Positions 9,819 through 18,114 of a DNA stretch of 64,000 nucleotides are shown here, piece by piece. The notes under the pieces were generated by a model. The model was not told the origin of the DNA. It did not search any database and worked only from the letters and a program-made list of their open reading frames with translations. This DNA comes from Gemmobacter aquaticus (GTDB lineage: Bacteria > Pseudomonadota > Alphaproteobacteria > Rhodobacterales > Rhodobacteraceae). The position numbers and the translations under genes are program-made. The DNA is taken from the NCBI RefSeq assembly GCF_007859075.1, contig NZ_VOAK01000020.1:62001-126000 (forward strand). The letters run 5' to 3'. Numbering within the stretch: the stretch's first letter is position 1; the number at the start of each line of letters is the position of its first letter.

Positions 9819-10793
9819 ATGCAGCAACGGCAACTAGGCAGACAGGGTCCGATGGTGTCAGCCATCGGGCTGGGCGCGATGTCCTTCGGTGGCATCTTCG
9901 GGCCCACGACCGAGGCGGAAAGCCACGCATGCCTCGATGCGATGTGGGATGCGGGTATTACCTTCATCGACACGGCGAATATCTATGGCATGGGTGTCAG
10001 CGAAAGCGTGATCGGCAGATGGCTGGCAAGCCGCCGGGTGCCGGTGACGATCGCAACCAAGGCCTCTATCGTCAGCGGCCCTCCGCGCCGGATCGACAAT
10101 TCCGCCGCCCATCTGCGCGCCGAGCTTGATGCATCGTTGAAGCGGCTTGGGGTGGAGCGTGTTGATCTTTTCTACATCCACCGTCGCAACCCCGACGAAC
10201 CGCTCGCTGAAGTGATCGGGGCGTTGCGCGATCTTGAGCGCGAGGGAAAGATCGGTGGCTATGGCCTTTCGGAGATCTCGCCCGAGACGCTACGCGAGGC
10301 ACATGCGATCCACCCCTGCCTGGCCGTACAGAACGAATACTCGCTATGGAGCCGCCAGCCAGAACTGGGCCTGATACAGGAATGCGCCCGGCTGGGTGTC
10401 GCATTCGTCGCCTTCTCACCCTTGGCGCGGGGCATGCTGGGACACGTGCCATTGCGCCTCGATCAGGTGCAGGACGGGTTTCGCGGCGCGAACCCAAGGT
10501 TCACCGAGCCGAATTTCAGCCGCAACATCGCGCGGATCGACAGCTTCCGGGAATTCTGTTCAGCGCGGGGCTGGTCGGTGCCTGCCACGGCGCTGGCTTG
10601 GGTGATGTCGCGCGGCGATCATGTGATCCCCATTCCGGGCACAAGACGGGCCGAGAGGCTGCGCGAATGGCTGCCGCTGCCAAGCCTGTCGGCCGAGGAT
10701 CTTGCGGCCATCGAAGCGGTCTTGCCTGCGGGATTCGCCGCCGGTGACCGCTACGGCGATCACCAGTTGCAAAGCATCGAGCGCTATTGCTGA
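9819..10793 (+). CDS. Aldo/keto reductase
   Basis: A 324-residue NADPH-dependent oxidoreductase of the AKR superfamily, (beta/alpha)8 barrel. Landmarks are GLGAMSFGGIFG near 18-29, the active-site strand FIDTANIYGMGVSE with Asp and Tyr of the catalytic tetrad, LGVERVDLFYIHRRNP carrying the catalytic His, IGGYGLSEISPE, VQNEYSLWSR, and the C-terminal cofactor segment VIPIPGTRRAERL. It resembles the YajO/IolS-like subgroup. The physiological substrate is unknown. It follows deoD by 75 bp on the same strand and is convergent with the DUF1989 gene. Confidence 0.92.
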   Translation: MQQRQLGRQGPMVSAIGLGAMSFGGIFGPTTEAESHACLDAMWDAGITFIDTANIYGMGVSESVIGRWLASRRVPVTIATKASIVSGPPRRIDNSAAHLRAELDASLKRLGVERVDLFYIHRRNPDEPLAEVIGALRDLEREGKIGGYGLSEISPETLREAHAIHPCLAVQNEYSLWSRQPELGLIQECARLGVAFVAFSPLARGMLGHVPLRLDQVQDGFRGANPRFTEPNFSRNIARIDSFREFCSARGWSVPATALAWVMSRGDHVIPIPGTRRAERLREWLPLPSLSAEDLAAIEAVLPAGFAAGDRYGDHQLQSIERYC

Positions 10794-10805
10794 CGGCCCG
10801 CGCGC

Positions 10806-11669
10806 CTAGCGCCCGTGGCTGCCGTCGTACCCGTTCACCGGTGGGCTGACCCAGCCAGTGGGCGGCACAGCCGGGCGGAACACCTCGACCAGCAGCGGAT
10901 GGCACGCGGCCGTGTCCGAGGAATGTTCTGACGAGCAATCCCCGCCGGGGCAGGCAGAGAGCGCACCAAGCAGGTCGATTTCGGCAAAGAACTCAAGGTA
11001 GTCACCGGGGCGAACGGGGCTCGCCTTCATGAAATACTGCCCGGTGTCGCGGGTGAAGCCGGTGCACATGAAGACATTCAGCACATCATGCACATGCCCC
11101 TCGGCCTGATCCAGCGGAAGGCCCCGCGCATCCGCCAGGGCACGGGTCAGGTTGGAATGGCAGCAATGGTGATACTGACCCCCATGGCTGAGAAGGTTGT
11201 GGGTATAGGGATCGCAGCGCGTGCCGATCACATCATGCACCGCGCCGCCGAAGGCGTCGAACCCATACCAGTCCAGCGTGTCATCCGTGATCGTGGCCAT
11301 CGGGCGCAGGTAAGGGTGGCTTGTCCACATCCGGTCGCCGCTGGAGAGATGCGTGCCATGCAGCGCGCGCGTTTTGCCCGAGTAGAACCGTTCGGCCAGA
11401 TTGGCGGCGTTCCAGAGGTTCAGATCGCCGACTTGCGGGCCCTCGACCGAGGTGATGCGGAAGAAGTGGCCGGCGGGCACATCAAAGCAGCGCGCGTCGC
11501 GGGCGGGAACGAGGACCTCGGCCACCTTTTGCCACCCCTCTCGCGCGGCGCGATAGCCCGCGAGATCGGGCTTGGGCAGGGTTTCGACCGGGTAGCAGAT
11601 CACCGGCGAAATGGCCTTGCGGCTGGCCGCGTCGGCCGGGGGGAGGTGGTCGGGCGATTGGGGTTTCAT
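10806..11669 (-). CDS. DUF1989 (urea carboxylase-associated) family protein
   Basis: A 287-residue protein of the DUF1989 family, members of which are commonly found beside urea amidolyase. Visible conserved parts are HFFRITSVEGPQVGDLNLWNA, TRALHGTHLSSGDRMWT, DVIGTRCDPYT, HCCHSNLTRAL, NVFMCTGF and the Cys motif ACPGGDCS near the end. Several His and Cys clusters suggest metal binding. The start is the ATG with AGAGGGA upstream. No urea amidolyase or urease gene is in this window, so the link to nitrogen or urea metabolism is by family only. It is convergent with the aldo/keto reductase. Confidence 0.85.
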   Translation of the reverse strand: MKPQSPDHLPPADAASRKAISPVICYPVETLPKPDLAGYRAAREGWQKVAEVLVPARDARCFDVPAGHFFRITSVEGPQVGDLNLWNAANLAERFYSGKTRALHGTHLSSGDRMWTSHPYLRPMATITDDTLDWYGFDAFGGAVHDVIGTRCDPYTHNLLSHGGQYHHCCHSNLTRALADARGLPLDQAEGHVHDVLNVFMCTGFTRDTGQYFMKASPVRPGDYLEFFAEIDLLGALSACPGGDCSSEHSSDTAACHPLLVEVFRPAVPPTGWVSPPVNGYDGSHGR

Positions 11670-11756
11670 GTCGGGTCCCTCTGTGCTGTTCCCCGCAGGC
11701 TGGGCCCATGTCGCGCGGGCGTCAATTGCCGGGGCGACGGCGGCGATGTCGGTTTT

Positions 11757-11824
11757 CAGGGGCGCTGCCCCTCTGGCGCCTTTGGCGCCATTCACCCCGG
11801 GGTATTTCGGCCAAGAGGAAGGGA
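11757..11824 (+). repeat. Intergenic GC-hairpin/GATATTT-type element, copy A
   Basis: Two short GC hairpins (GGGGCGCTGCCCC-like and GGCGCCTTTGGCGCC) followed by ATTCACCCCGGGGTATTT and CCAAGAGGAAG. The same arrangement recurs at six other places in the window (copies B to G). This copy ends at the stop of the 63-residue gene. Confidence 0.75.
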
Positions 11825-12016
11825 TCAGCGTGGGCGCAGGCAATGCCGCGGTGCGCCGCGATCGGGCAGGCAGGTGGCACCACAGGCGGCGCAACGCCAG
11901 ATGCCCTCAGCGCGGCTTTCGCGCCACAGACATTGGCGGGTCAGCGTGCTGCCCCGGCGTGTAAGCCAGAGGTAGAGAAAGACCGCGATGGCCAGAAGGG
12001 GGATCAGAAGGATCAT
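11825..12016 (-). CDS. Small membrane protein with cysteine-rich tail, uncertain
   Basis: A 63-residue reading frame with one N-terminal membrane segment (about residues 2-18, all Leu/Ile/Ala/Phe) followed by TRRGSTLTRQ and a tail with cysteines at 29, 42, 45, 49 and 59, including a CxxC that could bind zinc. It lies downstream of sdhB but beyond a strong terminator, and its ribosome binding site is weak, so expression would need readthrough or its own promoter. The organised layout (anchor, basic patch, Cys-rich end) is why I keep it; it may be non-coding. Confidence 0.5.
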   Translation of the reverse strand: MILLIPLLAIAVFLYLWLTRRGSTLTRQCLWRESRAEGIWRCAACGATCLPDRGAPRHCLRPR

Positions 12017-12028
12017 GGCGCCCGAATG

Positions 12029-12052
12029 AAAAGGCCCCGGCGAACCGGGGCC
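12029..12052 (-). terminator. Rho-independent terminator of the sdh operon
   Basis: Perfect 8-bp stem GGCCCCGG / CCGGGGCC with a CGAA loop, followed by TTTT on the minus strand, 21 bp after sdhB. It ends the sdhCDA-lipoprotein-sdhB transcript. Confidence 0.88.
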
Positions 12053-12073
12053 ATATGTGGCTTGGCCAGGGGA

Positions 12074-12850
12074 TCAGACCGCGCGTTCGACCATCATCTT
12101 CTTGATCTCGGCGATTGCCTTGGCCGGGTTCAGGCCCTTGGGGCAGGTCTTGGCGCAGTTCATGATCGTGTGGCAGCGGTAGAGCTTGAAGGGGTCTTCG
12201 AGATCGTCAAGCCGTTCGCCCGTCGCCTCGTCACGGCTGTCGATGATCCAGCGGTAGGCATGCAGCAGCGCGGCCGGGCCAAGATACTTGTCGCTATTCC
12301 ACCAGTAGCTCGGGCACGAGGTCGAGCAGCTGGCGCACATCACGCATTCATAAAGCCCGTCCAGCTTCTTGCGGTCATCGATGGACTGGCGCCATTCCTT
12401 GGCCGGGCGGTTTGTCTTGGTCTCCAGCCAGGGCATGATCGAGGCATGCTGGGCGTAGAAATGCGTCAGATCGGGGATCAGGTCCTTGATGACCGGCATA
12501 TGCGGCAGCGGATAGATCTTCACGTCGCCCTTGATCTCATCCAGACCATAGATGCAGGCCAGCGTGTTGATCCCGTCGATGTTCATCGCGCAAGACCCGC
12601 AGATCCCCTCGCGGCACGAGCGGCGGAAGGTCAGCGTCGGGTCGACCTCATTCTTGATCTTGATCAGCGCGTCCAGAACCATCGGCCCGCACTTGTCCAT
12701 GTCGAGGAAATAGGTGTCGACGCGCGGGTTCTCGCCCGTGTCCGGGTCCCAGCGATAGATCTGGAACTTGCGGACGTTCTTGCCTTCCGGCTTTGGCCAG
12801 GTCTTGCCGGTGCGGACCTTGGAGTTCTTGGGCAGGGTGAGCTGGACCAT
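12074..12850 (-). CDS. sdhB: Succinate dehydrogenase iron-sulfur subunit
   Basis: Iron-sulfur subunit of complex II, passing electrons from the flavin in SdhA to quinone at the cytoplasmic membrane. The 258 residues carry all three cluster motifs: [16 protein letters not shown] with a later LAC for the [2Fe-2S] centre, [16 protein letters not shown] and [17 protein letters not shown] for the [4Fe-4S] and [3Fe-4S] centres. The ATG follows the third lipoprotein gene by 3 bp with AAAGG upstream. It is the last gene of the operon, separated from sdhA by three lipoprotein genes. Confidence 0.97.
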   Translation of the reverse strand: MVQLTLPKNSKVRTGKTWPKPEGKNVRKFQIYRWDPDTGENPRVDTYFLDMDKCGPMVLDALIKIKNEVDPTLTFRRSCREGICGSCAMNIDGINTLACIYGLDEIKGDVKIYPLPHMPVIKDLIPDLTHFYAQHASIMPWLETKTNRPAKEWRQSIDDRKKLDGLYECVMCASCSTSCPSYWWNSDKYLGPAALLHAYRWIIDSRDEATGERLDDLEDPFKLYRCHTIMNCAKTCPKGLNPAKAIAEIKKMMVERAV

Positions 12851-12853
12851 TGG

Positions 12854-13144
12854 CTAGCCTTTCCAATCGGGACGTGAGGTGAGCGGCTGCAAGGGCAGCT
12901 GCCCGGATTTCTGATAGACGCAGGCGTCATAGACGGCTGACGGATCGCGCCCCTGCAGATAGTCAGAGGTCACGGTAATCTCGAGATTGCCGGCAGTGCT
13001 GCCGTTACTTCCCATGCCAAAGCCCACTTCGCCGCGCGGCTGCGCAGCAAGGCGTGCCCGCTCAAAGCAGCTGCGCTCAGCCTCTTCCCGGCTGACCGGG
13101 CCGCAGGCGGCAAGCAACACCAGCAGGGGCAGGGCTGCGCGCAA
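12854..13144 (-). CDS. Small lipoprotein 3 of the sdh operon
   Basis: A 96-residue predicted lipoprotein starting at TTG, chosen because GGAGG sits 8 bp upstream and because it gives a clean signal peptide (MRAALPLLVLLAAC). The lipobox is LLAAC with acylated Cys14. The mature part has two further cysteines (26 and 75) that could form a disulfide. Residue +2 is Gly, so by the E. coli sorting rule it would go to the outer membrane. I recognise no domain. It lies 4 bp after lipoprotein 2 and 3 bp before sdhB, so it is cotranscribed with succinate dehydrogenase. Confidence 0.8.
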   Translation of the reverse strand: MRAALPLLVLLAACGPVSREEAERSCFERARLAAQPRGEVGFGMGSNGSTAGNLEITVTSDYLQGRDPSAVYDACVYQKSGQLPLQPLTSRPDWKG

Positions 13145-13148
13145 GGGA

Positions 13149-13466
13149 TCAACCTCCGATCGGGGCGACGCCGCGCGCCCGCATGCAGGCGCCAGTATTC
13201 GGACGGCTGACGATATTGACAACATTCTGCACGGTCTGCGTTCCCGCCATGACGCCGACATCGCGGGCGAGGGCGCGCCGCTCCTCGATGGTGGCGTTCT
13301 GCAGGACGCAGTCGGCGGCGATTTCGGCCTGCGGTGCCGTCATGTAATTCTGCATGACGGCCACCACAACCGAGCGCGCCGCGCGGTCAGTGACATTGTC
13401 GGCCATGACCTGCGGCGAGCAGGCCGCGAGGCCGATAAGTGCAAGAAAAGCAAGACGTTGCGGCAT
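13149..13466 (-). CDS. Small lipoprotein 2 of the sdh operon
   Basis: A 105-residue predicted lipoprotein. The signal peptide MPQRLAFLALIGLAAC ends in a lipobox with Cys16. The mature region is largely helical with two more cysteines (53 and 94) and the segment TQTVQNVVNIVSR. The start is the Met with AGGA about 11 bp upstream; a Met four codons earlier sits directly on that motif. No known domain is recognised. It is the middle of three lipoprotein genes between sdhA and sdhB, ending 4 bp before the next. Confidence 0.78.
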   Translation of the reverse strand: MPQRLAFLALIGLAACSPQVMADNVTDRAARSVVVAVMQNYMTAPQAEIAADCVLQNATIEERRALARDVGVMAGTQTVQNVVNIVSRPNTGACMRARGVAPIGG

Positions 13467-13479
13467 ATGGTGATCCATC

Positions 13480-13905
13480 CTAGCGGTACATGCTGCAAGC
13501 GTAGCCGGTTCCACCGACCATCGTCACGCGGCAGAGACGGACGGGCGGGATCACGGCGGTTTTCTGCCGGGTGGCGGGGGCGGGCGCGCTGAAATCCCGC
13601 GCAGGGGCGGTGGTTGCCACCGGTGCGGCATTGACGGAAGCGTTGCTGGCTGTGGGCGCGGACGTCACGGGCGCCGAGTGACCGGCCGCCTTGACGCAGG
13701 CGTTCATTTCCGCCTGCTCTTGCGGCGTGGCGATGATGTCGCCACGCACGCCCCTTGCGCGCAGGGTATTGGCCCGCGCAGTAAACCCTGCAGCATCGGC
13801 GCATTTCTGCACCTCGGGAGGCGTCGACAGAACCGTCGGCGTAGCAGACTGGCACGCCGCCAGACTCAGAACCGCCGCCAGTGCCAAAGCCCCCGGCCGC
13901 AGCAT
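13480..13905 (-). CDS. Small lipoprotein 1 of the sdh operon
   Basis: A 141-residue predicted lipoprotein. Signal peptide [18 protein letters not shown] with acylated Cys18 is followed by a helical part with Cys35 and Cys70 (VQKCADAAGF, MNACVKAAG), an Ala/Pro/Thr/Ser-rich linker from about 74 to 110, and a C-terminal segment with two cysteines (LCRVTMVGGTGYACSMYR). The ATG overlaps the sdhA stop by one base, so translation is coupled to sdhA. No function is known to me. Confidence 0.8.
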   Translation of the reverse strand: MLRPGALALAAVLSLAACQSATPTVLSTPPEVQKCADAAGFTARANTLRARGVRGDIIATPQEQAEMNACVKAAGHSAPVTSAPTASNASVNAAPVATTAPARDFSAPAPATRQKTAVIPPVRLCRVTMVGGTGYACSMYR

Positions 13906-15710
13906 CAGTACACCCGCGCTTTCGGCGCGATCTTCTTCAGGTCGATCCCGCCGTCTTCATGCCGCGTCAGCGGATCAAGATGGACCGGACGGGACGAGAG
14001 CGTGACCTTTGCCCCGTCGACCGTGGCAAGGCTGTGAACGCGCCAGTTTTCGTCGTCGCGGTTCGGATAATCCTCATGCGCATGGGCGCCGCGGCTTTCC
14101 TTGCGCGCCTCGGCGGCGACGATGGTGGCCAGCGCGTTGGGCATGAGGTTGGTCAGTTCCAGCGTCTCCATCAGGTCGCTGTTCCACACGAGGCTGCGGT
14201 CGGTGACCTTGAGATCGGCCATCTTCTCGGCCACGCGGGTCATCTTGACCACGCCTTCGGCCAGCGTCTTGTCGGTGCGGAACACGGCGGCGTCGGCCTG
14301 CATGGTCTTCTGCATCTCAAGCCGCAGGTCGGCCGTCGGGATCGAGCCCTTGGCATGGCGCAGGGCGTCAAAGCGCGACAGGGCCTTGTCCACCTCAACA
14401 CTGTTGACGGGGGCATTGCGTTCTTTCGGGTTCACGATCTCGCCTGCCTTGATCGCAGCCGCCCGGCCGAAGACCACAAGGTCGATCAGCGAGTTCGAAC
14501 CCAGACGGTTTGCACCATGCACGCTGGCGCAACCTGCCTCGCCCACGGCCATCAGGCCAGGGAAGATTGCGTCGGGGTTTCCGGGCGTGGGATTCAGGAC
14601 CTCGCCCCAGTAGTTCGTCGGAATGCCGCCCATGTTGTAATGCACGGTCGGCAGAACCGGGATCGGCTCTTTGGTCACATCGACGCCGGCAAAGATCTTG
14701 GCCGATTCCGAAATGCCGGGCAGACGTTCGTGGAGCGTGGCCGGCGGCAGGTGGTTCAGGTGCAGGTGGATATGGTCCGCCTCGGCGCCCACACCGCGAC
14801 CTTCGCGGATCTCGATCGTCATGCAGCGCGAGACGACGTCGCGGCTGGCGAGATCCTTGTAGGTGGGCGCATAGCGTTCCATGAAACGCTCACCCTTGGA
14901 GTTGGTCAGATACCCGCCCTCGCCACGCGCGCCTTCGGTGATCAGGCAGCCCGAGCCGTAGATGCCGGTCGGGTGGAACTGCACGAATTCCATATCCTGC
15001 AGCGGCAGGCCCGCACGGGCCACCATGCCACCGCCGTCGCCGGTGCAGGTGTGGGCCGAGGTCGCGCTGAAATAGGCACGCCCATAGCCACCGGTCGCAA
15101 GCACGGTCATTTTCGCGTTGAAGACGTGGATCGTGCCGTCATCGAGCTTCCAGCAGACGACGCCAGTGCAGCGCCCGTCGGTGATGATCAGATCCAGCGC
15201 GAAGTACTCGATGTAGAATTCCGCGTTGTTCTTCAGGCTCTGGCCGTAAAGGGTGTGCAGGATCGCGTGGCCGGTCCGGTCGGCCGCGGCACAGGTGCGT
15301 TGCACCGGCGGGCCTTCGCCGAACTGCGTGGTGTGCCCGCCAAAGGGGCGCTGATAGATCTTGCCCTCTTCGGTGCGCGAGAAGGGCACGCCATAATGCT
15401 CAAGCTCATAGACCGCGGCGGGGGCCTCGCGTGCGAGGTATTCCATCGCATCGGTATCGCCCAGCCAGTCCGACCCCTTGACGGTGTCGTACATGTGCCA
15501 TTGCCAGTTGTCCGGCCCCATGTTCGACAGCGAGGCGGCAATGCCACCCTGCGCGGCAACCGTGTGCGAGCGCGTCGGGAACACCTTGGTCACGCAGGCC
15601 GTGCGCAGGCCCTGTTCGGCCATACCCAGCGTGGCGCGCAGGCCCGCGCCACCGGCGCCGACCACGACGACGTCATAGTCGTGAACTTCGTAGGGGTAAG
15701 CAGCAGTCAT
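13905..15710 (-). CDS. sdhA: Succinate dehydrogenase flavoprotein subunit
   Basis: Catalytic subunit of complex II, oxidising succinate to fumarate with covalently bound FAD. The 601 residues show the dinucleotide fold GAGGAG at 18-23, the FAD-linking His49 in [35 protein letters not shown], the active-site stretch [13 protein letters not shown] and [18 protein letters not shown]. Two adjacent ATGs are possible; the second is chosen because it has AGAGG at the better distance (6 bp). It follows sdhD by 10 bp and overlaps the first lipoprotein gene by one base. Confidence 0.97.
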   Translation of the reverse strand: MTAAYPYEVHDYDVVVVGAGGAGLRATLGMAEQGLRTACVTKVFPTRSHTVAAQGGIAASLSNMGPDNWQWHMYDTVKGSDWLGDTDAMEYLAREAPAAVYELEHYGVPFSRTEEGKIYQRPFGGHTTQFGEGPPVQRTCAAADRTGHAILHTLYGQSLKNNAEFYIEYFALDLIITDGRCTGVVCWKLDDGTIHVFNAKMTVLATGGYGRAYFSATSAHTCTGDGGGMVARAGLPLQDMEFVQFHPTGIYGSGCLITEGARGEGGYLTNSKGERFMERYAPTYKDLASRDVVSRCMTIEIREGRGVGAEADHIHLHLNHLPPATLHERLPGISESAKIFAGVDVTKEPIPVLPTVHYNMGGIPTNYWGEVLNPTPGNPDAIFPGLMAVGEAGCASVHGANRLGSNSLIDLVVFGRAAAIKAGEIVNPKERNAPVNSVEVDKALSRFDALRHAKGSIPTADLRLEMQKTMQADAAVFRTDKTLAEGVVKMTRVAEKMADLKVTDRSLVWNSDLMETLELTNLMPNALATIVAAEARKESRGAHAHEDYPNRDDENWRVHSLATVDGAKVTLSSRPVHLDPLTRHEDGGIDLKKIAPKARVY

Positions 15711-15720
15711 CATCAGCCTC

Positions 15721-16092
15721 TCAGAGCGCGATCTTCGCCAGGGCATAGATGCCCACGGCAATCACGGCATAGGAAATCGAAATCGCCAGCATGATCAGAC
15801 CCTTCTTGGTGCTGCCATGGGCATAGTCCTCGATCATCATCTGCGCGCCCTTGGCGAAGTGGCGCATGCCGACGAACAGCACGAGGCCGGTCAGGATCGC
15901 CGGAAACGGGCGTGCAAAGGTCGCGACAACCTCGGCATGGGGTTTGCCCAGCGTCGAGCCGAAGATGTAGACCCAGACCGGGATCATGAAGGCAAGGCCG
16001 ACGGCCGACACTTGCATGAACCAGTGGTGCTCGGTTCCGGTGCCCGAGGCGCCCTTGCCTTCGGCGCGCTTGCGTGCGGTCAGGTAACGCAT
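15721..16092 (-). CDS. sdhD: Succinate dehydrogenase membrane anchor subunit
   Basis: Small hydrophobic subunit of complex II that with SdhC binds heme b and ubiquinone. 123 residues with three membrane helices (about 25-45, 61-79 and 97-120) and the conserved [18 protein letters not shown] region just before helix 3, which carries the heme-ligand His and the quinone-site Asp-Tyr pair. It lies 11 bp after sdhC and 10 bp before sdhA. Confidence 0.94.
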   Translation of the reverse strand: MRYLTARKRAEGKGASGTGTEHHWFMQVSAVGLAFMIPVWVYIFGSTLGKPHAEVVATFARPFPAILTGLVLFVGMRHFAKGAQMMIEDYAHGSTKKGLIMLAISISYAVIAVGIYALAKIAL

Positions 16093-16103
16093 GAACCCCT
16101 CCC

Positions 16104-16487
16104 TCAGACCAGAATGATGGTGATGACGGTCAGCACGACCGAACCGATGATGCAGGCCCAGCCCAGCTTCTCAGCCGTGGGAATATCGAGCCCCTTGCCC
16201 GCATCGTAGTAAAGGTGCCGCAGGCCGGCCAGATAGTGGTACCACAGCGCCCAGGCCGACAAAGCAAAGACCAGATCACCGAACCACGACGTCGCGACCG
16301 CATTCGCAATCTCGAAATACTCAGGCCCGACAGCCGCAGAGAGCAGCCACCAAACGGCAAGCAGCGTGCCCACGATCAGGCCGTTTCCGGTGATGCGGGT
16401 CAGGATCGAGGTGATGGAGGTCAACTGCGGACGATAGATCTGCAGATGGGGGGAAAGGGGGCGCTCGACCCGTTTCGCTTCGGCCAT
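16104..16487 (-). CDS. sdhC: Succinate dehydrogenase cytochrome b556 subunit
   Basis: Membrane subunit of complex II. The 127 residues contain the family signature RPLSPHLQIYRPQLTSITSILTRITG-type start (split by the first helix), then helices near 30-50, 65-85 and 105-125, and the heme-ligand region HYLAGLRHLYYDAGKG. The ATG with AGGGAC upstream is preferred over a Met 11 codons earlier. It is the first gene of the sdh operon, with a 338-bp upstream region holding a tandem palindromic operator. Confidence 0.93.
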   Translation of the reverse strand: MAEAKRVERPLSPHLQIYRPQLTSITSILTRITGNGLIVGTLLAVWWLLSAAVGPEYFEIANAVATSWFGDLVFALSAWALWYHYLAGLRHLYYDAGKGLDIPTAEKLGWACIIGSVVLTVITIILV

Positions 16488-16635
16488 GGTGGTGTCCCTC
16501 TGTCGCTTGGCGCGGCCCATGCGTCGCGCGCTGGCAGGAATTCTGCTTGTTCAATAGCGCGTTTTTTCGCCGAGTCACCTGCCCAAACGCCTCGAAACCC
16601 GGCCGTTTACGCTATCAAGGCGAAAAAAACTGGTT

Positions 16636-16666
16636 TGTGATCACGAATTTTCTGCCCGTGATCACA
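16636..16666 (-). promoter_or_regulatory. Tandem GTGATCAC operator upstream of sdhC
   Basis: Two perfect 8-bp palindromes GTGATCAC at 16637-16644 and 16658-16665, start to start 21 bp (two helical turns), about 150-180 bp before the sdhC start. The same pair with the same 21-bp spacing and a similar flank (GGTTTGTGATCAC) precedes sucC at 23274-23302. I saw no other GTGATCAC in the window. Position well upstream suits an activator; the protein is unknown. The rest of the 338-bp region holds a stem-loop at 16673-16718. Confidence 0.75.
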
Positions 16667-16672
16667 GTTTTG

Positions 16673-16718
16673 CTGCGTTTGCAGAGAGCCACGGTTGGCA
16701 CGACTCTCTGCGACGCAG
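16673..16718 (-). other. Long stem-loop between mch and sdhC
   Basis: Arms CTGCGTTTGCAGAGAG and CTCTCTGCGACGCAG pair over 14 bases with a small internal bulge around a 15-base loop. It lies 108 bp beyond the mch stop and directly beside the tandem palindromes. There is no good T run on either side, so it is a weak terminator candidate for mch, or a structured RNA or binding site. Confidence 0.6.
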
Positions 16719-16825
16719 CTTCGTCACCCCTTGCCGGATATCCAGTCACGACCCCTCGATGGCTCTTTCAGTCTGGACCGAATGCCTTGGGAGAGCGTGC
16801 GGAGCGAGCTTAGTGCAATGCCCCA

Positions 16826-17857
16826 TTACTTTGGCATCAGCGCCCAATAGTCGAGGTCGAGCAGAACCTCGGGTGCGTATTTGCCATCCTCGCCCTTCAG
16901 CGCGAAGGGGGCCGCGCCTTGCTTCACCGCCACCAGTCGCAAACGGATCGCGCCGACGCCGGGCGCAGGGGTGTCTGCGCGGTCCAGCACCTCGGACCAG
17001 GCCTTGACGGTGTCCCCGGCGAAACAGGGGTTCGCGTGTGCGCCGCCATTCAGCGCGACGATCATCTGCGCATTCGCAAGCCCGTTGAAGGACAGCGCCC
17101 GTGCCATGCTGATGACATGCCCGCCATAGATCAGCCGACGGCCATCCTCACGGAAGGTGGCGTCAAAATGAACCTTGGCCGTGTTTTGCCAGAGCCGGGT
17201 CGCGATCATGTGCTCGGCCTCTTCGATGGTCACGCCATCGACGTGGTCGATCTTCTCGCCGATCTCGTAGTCGCCCCAACGATGCGGCTCACCCGCCAGC
17301 GCGTCATCGTAGTCCGAGAAGTCGAGCCCCTCGGGGATCACAAGATCGCTTGCCGAAAGGGATTTCTTCAGCTCCGGCACAACCGGATCGGGCGCGGGGG
17401 CGTCCAGTCGGTTCTTGCGCACCATCACCCAGCGAACATAGTCCAGCACAACCTCGTCATGCTGGTTCAGGCCTCGGGTGCGGACATAGACATTCCCCGA
17501 CTTGCCGTTCGAGTTCTCTTTCAGCCCGATCACTTCGGATTCCGACCGCAAGGTGTCGCCCGGCCAGACGGGCTTCAGCCAGCGCCCCTCGGCATAGCCA
17601 AGGTTCGCCACCGCGTTCAGGCTGACGTCCGGCACGGTCTTTCCGAACACAACGTGGAACGCAATCAGATCATCCAGCGGGCTGGCGGGCAGGCCGCAGG
17701 ACTGTGCGAAGCGATCGCTGGAATAGAGCGCGTGCCGGGCGGGATAGAGCGCATGATAGAGTGCCCGCTCGCCGCCCGAAACCGTGCGCGGCACGGCGTG
17801 GCGGATCACGTCGCCGATACGGTAGTCCTCGAAGAAGCGTCCCGGATTGGTCTTCAT
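16826..17857 (-). CDS. mch: Mesaconyl-CoA hydratase (beta-methylmalyl-CoA dehydratase)
   Basis: Interconverts mesaconyl-CoA and beta-methylmalyl-CoA in the ethylmalonyl-CoA pathway of acetate assimilation. The 343-residue protein is a double hot-dog (MaoC-like) enzyme: N-terminal GRFFEDYRIGDVIRHAVPRTVSGGE, a central WVMVRKN, and a second domain starting WGDYEIGEKIDHVDGVTIEEAEHM with FDATFREDGRRLIYGGHVISMARAL. Length and both domains fit Mch. It ends a minus-strand cluster with mcl2, nnrU and a DUF1737 gene, 49 bp after the latter. The start has GGAGAGAG upstream. Confidence 0.92.
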   Translation of the reverse strand: MKTNPGRFFEDYRIGDVIRHAVPRTVSGGERALYHALYPARHALYSSDRFAQSCGLPASPLDDLIAFHVVFGKTVPDVSLNAVANLGYAEGRWLKPVWPGDTLRSESEVIGLKENSNGKSGNVYVRTRGLNQHDEVVLDYVRWVMVRKNRLDAPAPDPVVPELKKSLSASDLVIPEGLDFSDYDDALAGEPHRWGDYEIGEKIDHVDGVTIEEAEHMIATRLWQNTAKVHFDATFREDGRRLIYGGHVISMARALSFNGLANAQMIVALNGGAHANPCFAGDTVKAWSEVLDRADTPAPGVGAIRLRLVAVKQGAAPFALKGEDGKYAPEVLLDLDYWALMPK

Positions 17858-17906
17858 GCGCTCTCTCTCCTGTCGGTGCGGCGGGGGCCATCCGCCGCTG
17901 GTGGGG

Positions 17907-18110
17907 TCAGTGCTCGCCCAGCTTGGTATCGGGCGTGTAGGTGCCGGGGACCTCTTTCACCACGGCCTGACCGCAGCGCATCACTCCGCGGGCGGCGTCA
18001 AAGGCATAGGTTGGTGCGCCATGCAGGTCCCAGCCCTTGTTCAGGGCAGCGGTCACCTTGTGGCAAAAGGCCGAAGTGTCGTCGTCGCTCAGAAAACGAT
18101 AGAGTTTCAT
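17907..18110 (-). CDS. DUF1737 family small protein
   Basis: A 67-residue soluble protein. It begins MKLYRFLSDDDTSAFCHKV and contains LNKGWDLHGAPTYAFDA, the pattern of the DUF1737 domain seen mostly as a C-terminal or stand-alone module, with no assigned activity. It starts 4 bp after the nnrU stop and precedes mch, so it is probably cotranscribed with the two ethylmalonyl-CoA pathway genes. An upstream in-frame Met would run into nnrU and is not used. Confidence 0.83.
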   Translation of the reverse strand: MKLYRFLSDDDTSAFCHKVTAALNKGWDLHGAPTYAFDAARGVMRCGQAVVKEVPGTYTPDTKLGEH

Positions 18111-18114
18111 GGGA

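Noticed and set aside
13881-15794. Long open frame on the plus strand opposite sdhA
   Set aside because: It mirrors the codon structure of sdhA and has no recognisable domain, ribosome site or promoter. Similar long mirror frames lie opposite sucC (23375-24673), sucD (24585-25724), and gcvP (51718-53817); high GC at third positions removes stops on the other strand.
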